The notes under the pieces: model-generated
The model's input: the letters and a program-made list of their open reading frames with translations, nothing else
Told to the model about the DNA's origin: nothing
Database searches by the model: none
Made by a program: the position numbers and the translations under genes
Source of the DNA: Aselliscus stoliczkanus
Taxonomy: Eukaryota; Chordata; Mammalia; Chiroptera; Hipposideridae
Reading direction: 5' to 3'
Length of the DNA stretch: 64,000 nucleotides
Assembly: GCA_033961575.1 (NCBI GenBank)
Contig: CM066740.1
Span: 89,945,117 to 90,009,116 of the forward strand
Shown here: piece after piece, positions 58,626 to 64,000 of the stretch
Numbering within the stretch: position 1 is the stretch's first letter
Layout: each line of letters starts with the position of its first letter

Positions 58626-61199
58626 TGCATATGTCTTTAAACAATATTATCCTAGGGACTGAAGTTGATGTGTGAACGTCTAGCATATTCAGCTACCTGG
58701 TGCAGTGCAAACACTTCATCAGAGCCCCAGGTGCCTCCCCTGTAAGACAGGTGCAGTGATGCTTTACCTACTTGATAGCAGGAGGCTGGGATGAGGATCG
58801 ACTTTTTTCAGAGCTAGGACCCATCGTCCCCTGTGGCTGTAACACAAAGGGGCCCGGGGGGCTGTCCTGTGCAGGAGTCCTCTGTGAGCAAAGCGGAATG
58901 CTCCTCCCTCGTACAGCCTGTGGGGCCTGAATGACGGAGGCTGGGCGGGGCCGCGGAGGCTGTGGGACTGCGTGGAAAGTCCTCCTGCACCCTCTGTCTC
59001 ACCCGCTCATTGTATCCGCCCCTGATCAAAGGACACGCTGCCCTTGGGTTCCTCTCCTCCCTCTGGCATCAAAACTTGCTCCAGGAAAAGGACCTCTTTA
59101 TTATTCCCTTGTGCCTTCTCCCCCTGCAGCTGCTGCTCCTGGGGCTTATCTGTCCCCATGGAAAGAAGGCTTTGCTTTGATAAAGGAAGGCAGGGAGCAG
59201 GAGGCAGAAGCCATCTGTTCTGAAACCAGCAAGCAGGTCCCGGTGGGACACACGAGACAGTGGCCCTGACACTCTAGGGTTCTGGGCCAGCCGGGAACTT
59301 GGGGACTCGAGGGCGCTTGTGCCTTCCCATGTCAGCTGACAGCTCAACACCAGCCCCGGCTCACAGGGTGGCCTGTCACCCGGCACTTTCTTATTATGGA
59401 TGTGCTGCTAACACACACCACAGCTGATTAGATAGACACAGGCCTGGCAGGTTCTGGCTAAATGACATTCCTCACTTCCCCAGGGCCCTGGAATCCTGTA
59501 ACCGGCTGCCCTCCCCTCCCCTCTCCTCATCCCTTCCTAGAAACGGGAAAGCAAGCCCTGCAGACAGCAGAGGCTGGAGGAAGTCCATGCCGGGGTCACC
59601 AGCTTTCTCCCTCCGCAAGCTCATGCCCGGCCGGGTGGCCCACAGCCACATTCGGGGTCTCCTGGGACTCGGGTCAGTTTAGGGTCAGTGTCCAGTAATC
59701 TCTGAAGAGTCTAATTTTTACCTTTTCTCCGAGCAGTCGCCCTGGTAAGGACCGCTGGCCCCTCTGGGGAAGGCAGAAAGACCCACATTTCTGGCGGTAG
59801 ACCAGGGTCCTTCCTCAAGGGGCTCGAGTCTGGGCCCTGGCTGAGGAGCCTGGCTCTGTATTTATGATTCGAGTTAGACTTTTGTTCCCTTGACTTAGCA
59901 CTTGATTGTGTAGACAGATTAAATAAGAATTTAGCTCACTTCTAGGAACAACATGGCCAGCTAGCCGGTGAGGTAGGCCAGACTCTTCTCACGGCTGCTT
60001 TGGCTCTGCTGTCCCTGTGGGAACCATGCCCATCTTGACCTTGGTGATTCAGTGTTGCCACTCGGCCCCTGCCACTCGGATCCAATTGTCCCCATTATAT
60101 TTGAGATTTCCAATTCGGTGGCAGCAGTCCCACTGTCATGTCTGCCCTACAGAGAAGGCTGACCACAGAGCCTGGGGCTTCCCTTACGAGTTGTCTGTCT
60201 AGGTCTTGCGAAAAGTGTGCCCCCTGGGCCTTGCCAGGGTGGGGAACAGGGCGTGAGCGGATCTCACCTGCTCACCTGCGCTCACATTCCAATCTCCCAG
60301 AGCCTTTGCACATTTTCCTCTACAGTGTCACAAGGTAGGCCTGGCATTTCAGTTCCATGTTTCAGCCAACGAACTGTGATGGCCCGTGCTGGGTCCCGGA
60401 GTCCATCTGAACCCTCCCGGTGGGCCCAGTGAGTCGGCCCGGCCTTGCTCCCCTAAGCATTGCACCCAAGAAAGGAGGTGACCCTTCCACACGTTGTGCT
60501 TCTCGGAGCCCTGGGGCCAGGAAAACCTACAAGAGCCCTTAGGAGGCAGGGCTGGTCCTCATTTACCTGCACGGAACACCAGGCACGCCTTCAAGTCCTA
60601 CAGGCTCCTTCCAGGGCTGCATCTCAGGTCTTTTCTAAGGACCCTGTGCTCCGCAGGCCACAACCAGTACCCAGCCCTTTGCACATCTTCTAAGCAAAGT
60701 CACTCATCCCTCACCACTCCCAGTACCGTGCTCTGTGTTAGGCTAATTCGTGCTGAGCTGTGAAGTGCTGGTTTGCAGGGTTAGGGAGGCATGGAGGCTG
60801 GGGGAGGGGGGAATAAAGTAACAGAGAATGATGCCAGACCCCAGTCACGCCACCCAAGCTGAAGCTTGTACCTTTAGAAAATCAGGCTGTGGAGACTTGG
60901 TGGGGGGCGCTTCCTGTGCCCCCTGGATCACACTGTAGGCGGCTGTCCCTTGAGATTCCCATTGGGACTGACATGCTGGCAATAACTGGAGCAGGCCCCC
61001 GGGATCTCTGCACCTCCTCATTACACACAGCAATGGGTGAGGCTCTCTCGGCCCGTGGGTGCATGGCCTTGCCCTGGAAGCAGTGGGTCCATTCAGTTCA
61101 TCTCGTGTGAGGTGGGTACCCCATGTCCGGTCCAGGCTAATAGGAATGAGGGTCAGTCGCCACCTGGAAGGCCTTGCAGTCCAGGTGAGGAGAGATGAC
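58626..61199. other. PRKAG2: Intronic sequence, unrecognised
   Basis: Unique intron, locally GC-rich at 58930-58975. No exon or named repeat supported. Confidence 0.45.
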
Positions 61200-61630
61200 C
61201 ACATACGCTGAATGGCTGAGCAACAGGTGGTATCTACATACAACAGGATGCTGTTGCATCTTAAACAGGACAGAAATTCTGACACAGGGCACAATATGAA
61301 CGAACCCCGAGGACAATATGCAAAGTGAAACAAGCCAGTCACGAAGGACAAACACTGTATGAATGCACTTACACGATGGACTGGGATAGTCAAATTCATA
61401 GACAGGAAGTGGAGTGGTGGCTGCCCGGGGGTGGGGGCGGGAAGACTGGGAAGATAGTGTTTAATGGGGACAGAGTTTCAGTTTGGGAAGATGAGAAAGT
61501 TCTGGAGAAGGATGGATGTTTGCAGAACAACGTGAATGTATTTAATGCTGCTAAACTGTACAGTTAAAAATGATTAAAATGATACATTTCATGTTATGTA
61601 TATTTCACAATACAAAATAATGCAAAAAGA
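61200..61630 (+). repeat. Old L1 3' UTR
   Basis: ACATACAACAGGATGCTGTT, AATATGCAAAGTGAAACAAG, GTGGTGGCTGCCCGGGGGTG, GTTTAATGGGGACAGAGTTT and TGTTATGTATATTTCACAAT are L1M 3' UTR landmarks in sense. Confidence 0.9.
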
Positions 61631-61910
61631 AAAAATGGAGTGGGCATATCCCTAACGGCTGCCCTGTGTGGCTCACAGAGAGTCAGGGCTCCAGGGGAGC
61701 AGACAGGGGCTCCCTAAAGAGGTCTAAACCCTCGCCTGCCGTTGGCCGGTGCACAGTGGGCTGCCTCCTGCACCACCAGCTCCTACCGCTCCACATGTCA
61801 AGCTTTTTCCTCATTCTCACCCACGTCTATTCCAGCCTGAATCACAGAGCCAGGGCCTCAGAGAGCAGCTCAGTAAACCTCCCATCAGATGTTTAAAAAC
61901 TCACCCTCAG

Positions 61911-61988
61911 CTGTGATAACTAACGCCGCTGAGCGCCTACTGTGTGCAGCTGTGATAACTAACGCCGCCATGTGCCTACTGTGTGCAG
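61911..61988 (+). repeat. 39-bp tandem duplication
   Basis: CTGTGATAACTAACGCCGC ... CTACTGTGTGCAG occurs twice head to tail with a few differences in the middle, lying over an MIR-like CCTACTGTGTGCAGG motif. Confidence 0.88.
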
Positions 61989-62284
61989 GGCAGGGTGTTC
62001 AGGGTGGCACACTGCCTTCATAGCCACCTTTGCAGGACCCCTCTCCCCACCAACTCAGCAGATACAGTGGAGCCACCTTGGGCTCAGCCCTGTCCGCGGG
62101 GGGCACCCCCTTCCCAAAGCAGCCACCCCCCGAATGCTGTACTCTTTACAGGTCCACAAAGATATCAGGGGGCTGTGGAGGGTTCTGATTATGGGGGACC
62201 ATTTGCAGCCTTCAAATACTTTGAAATGTTATTTTATTTTATGATTTTAAAAACGCGATAAAATGCATTGAAAATAAATACATA

Positions 62285-62402
62285 AGGGCCGGCCGAGTGG
62301 CGCGGTGGTTAAGCGCTGGCTTAGAAAGCCAGCGGCCCCGGTTCGGTCCCACATGTGAGGGCCAGTGACACTGCCCTCAAAAAAAACACAAAAAAAACCC
62401 CA
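62285..62402 (+). mobile_element. Short (head-only) SINE
   Basis: GGGCCGGCCGAGTGGCGCGG to CACTGCCCTC plus an A-rich tail. Perfect 15-bp duplication GAAAATAAATACATA at 62270-62284 and 62403-62417. The near-perfect duplication suggests a recent insertion. Confidence 0.95.
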
Positions 62403-64000
62403 GAAAATAAATACATATATTTTTCACAGGGGAAGTCCTTCTGCTGTGGAGCTGAGCTGTCTTCCGAGGAGAGATGACAAGGCAAATCCCATTTCAGGAA
62501 GGCAGCCCAGCCCTCCCAGGACCTGGAGACGGTTCCCGCCCTCCCCAGACTCCTGTCCACGCTCGTCTCCAGGTCTTTCAACTCCTTTTCATATGACAGG
62601 ATTTTGAGTTCTCGTACCACCCTGCTCATTAAGTCCTTGACCTTGAAAAATATTTACAATCTCATAGAAGAAATTAAGATTAAAGATTAAGAAACTAAAG
62701 CCCAAATGAAATAAGGCCCTGTTTATGATTAGGAATTAAATTCTGTGGTTCAGACTATAAAGAAGACGGGCCAGGTTTACACAATGGGGAGCGTTCTGGG
62801 TGCCCAGGGCTCCGAGAATGCACATGGCAGGTTGGCCATCCCACTCTGCCCCTTTCTGTTCTTGGGGGGTGGGGACGGGGGGGACAGTTATAAAGGCCCA
62901 AGCAGCTACATCCCCGTACCTCAAACTCCGTCTGGGGTCTTGCAGCTGAGCGGACTGAGCCCTCCCCCACTTTGATTTTCTTTGATTTTTTTTCTATCCC
63001 AGGGATGAAGGTGATCTATTTTTAGTGGAGAGGCTGGTGTAAGTGAGGCGTTGCTATAGTGACAGCTGGTGGTTACAAACCAGGTCCTGCTACAGTTCCC
63101 AGTCATAAATAAATCCCAAACGTGGAGCCCAGGAAGAATGCAGCCTGGGAGACCGGAGTCCCCTGCCGCTGTCCTGTCCGCAGCGGGGGCAGTTAACAGG
63201 CTGAGCCTCAGTCCTTGCTAGTGGGGGAGCAAATCAGGACGTGGGGCGCTGGGCACTGTCCTTCGCTGCCTTGTTGGGGACTGACGCTACGCCTCAAGGC
63301 CCAGGTGAGGAAAGACACCTGTGCTGCCATGGACGCTGGGCAGGAGGCGGTTGGGAGAAGGACAGCGTGGCCCCAGCTTACAGACTAGCCTGGCAGGTGG
63401 GACACGGGTGCGCACACATACGCGAATGCCGACTCACCTACCGAGGCTGCACACACGTGCACCCCTCTACTAGCCGTCCTAGCACGTGTCCAACAGCAAT
63501 CCATACAAACGCACGGATGCTCCCAGCATCCCTGTCAGGCCTCGCGTATGTTTTCTTCTCCATTAAACACAAAATTCTACTCGGGGACAGGCTTCCCCAT
63601 GTGCCCTTTACATGTAGCAAGTTCTTGACCTCGTCTAGCAGCAGGAAGCCCAGCTGATGCTTTCTTGGGTGCTGAGGCTCCTGGGCCCTTAGGCCAGCCT
63701 GGGCCAGTCCTGTCTGGGAGGGTTTGGAGGACAGAGCAGCAGCAGCTGTCCGCCCCAGCCAGGCTTTCCAGCCCGGAGCCCGAGTCACTGAGCCGCAGGG
63801 GGCTTCTCCATTACCGCCCACTGTCACTATCTCTAAATCCATCCCCTTTCACGAATCTTCCTTTTCCCTTATTTCTCTACTCATCCCATGAGGCTCTGCA
63901 ATCTTGTCCCATTGTCTTGTGACACCTTCAGGCATCCGAGATCCTGGAATCACTTGTCCAGTGTCGGGGTTCTCTGCTTAGAACCAGAGGTAGCAACCAT
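62403..64000. other. PRKAG2: Intronic sequence with a motif cluster near 63016-63075
   Basis: No repeat or exon recognised. The stretch 62985-63130 carries a perfect MEF2-type CTATTTTTAG (63016-63025), an RFX X-box-like GTTGCTATAGTGAC (63050-63063) and a CAGCTG E-box (63063-63068). This is suggestive of an enhancer only. Confidence 0.4.

Larger units (their letters stand above)
1..64000 (-). other. PRKAG2: PRKAG2 gene body (partial, AMPK gamma-2 subunit)
   Basis: The window lies within one minus-strand gene. Two exons, at 30900-30683 and 2517-2448, translate and splice to a peptide that I recognise as about residues 157-251 of human AMPK gamma-2 (569 aa long form, from memory). The match spans 95 codons without gaps, both exons have canonical splice sites, and the phases agree. 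The gene continues beyond both window edges: the CBS-domain exons lie left of base 1 and the first exons lie right of base 64000. Everything else in the window is intron. AMPK gamma subunits bind adenine nucleotides and regulate the kinase in the alpha-beta-gamma heterotrimer. In people, PRKAG2 mutations cause a glycogen-storage cardiomyopathy with pre-excitation. Confidence 0.93.

Overview
This is vertebrate, clearly placental-mammal, nuclear DNA: long introns, L1/L2/MIR, MaLR-type LTRs, Tigger/hAT fossils, tRNA-derived SINEs and a CpG island. I place the whole window inside one gene on the minus strand, PRKAG2, which encodes the gamma-2 regulatory subunit of AMP-activated protein kinase (AMPK). 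Two coding exons are present. The exon at 30900-30683 (218 bp) encodes part of the Ser/Thr/Pro-rich N-terminal extension found only in gamma-2. The exon at 2517-2448 (70 bp) encodes the next 23 residues. Both have good splice sites and their phases match. The four CBS domains that bind AMP/ADP/ATP lie to the left of the window, and the exons for the first ~156 residues lie to the right. The host is uncertain. The abundant SINE (start GGGCCGGCCGAGTGGCGCA, end CCCCAATAAAATCTTT) resembles SINEs I associate with rhinolophoid/megadermatid bats, but I hold this loosely.

Layout. 1-2447 is the intron downstream of the 70-bp exon. 2160-3480 is a CpG island over that exon. It is the likely promoter of the short gamma-2 form, whose start codon (2478) lies inside the exon. 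2518-30682 is a ~28 kb intron filled with transposons: SINEs, a plus-strand L1, a Tigger-like element carrying two SINEs, L2s, a minus-strand L1, and a SINE interrupted by another retroposon. 30683-30900 is the second exon. 30901-64000 is part of the next upstream intron. It holds mostly unique sequence with MIRs, L1 3' ends, MaLR LTRs, SINEs and several microsatellites. I found no further PRKAG2 exon there.

Function. The long transcript joins 30683 to 2517 in frame. The short transcript begins in the CpG island, reads through the acceptor at 2518-2520 as 5' UTR, and starts at the methionine at 2478. The 70-bp exon is therefore an internal exon for one promoter and the start exon for another. 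No bacterial, viral-genome, CRISPR, rRNA or functional tRNA features were seen. Nearly all open frames in the window come from GC-rich DNA or SINE copies.
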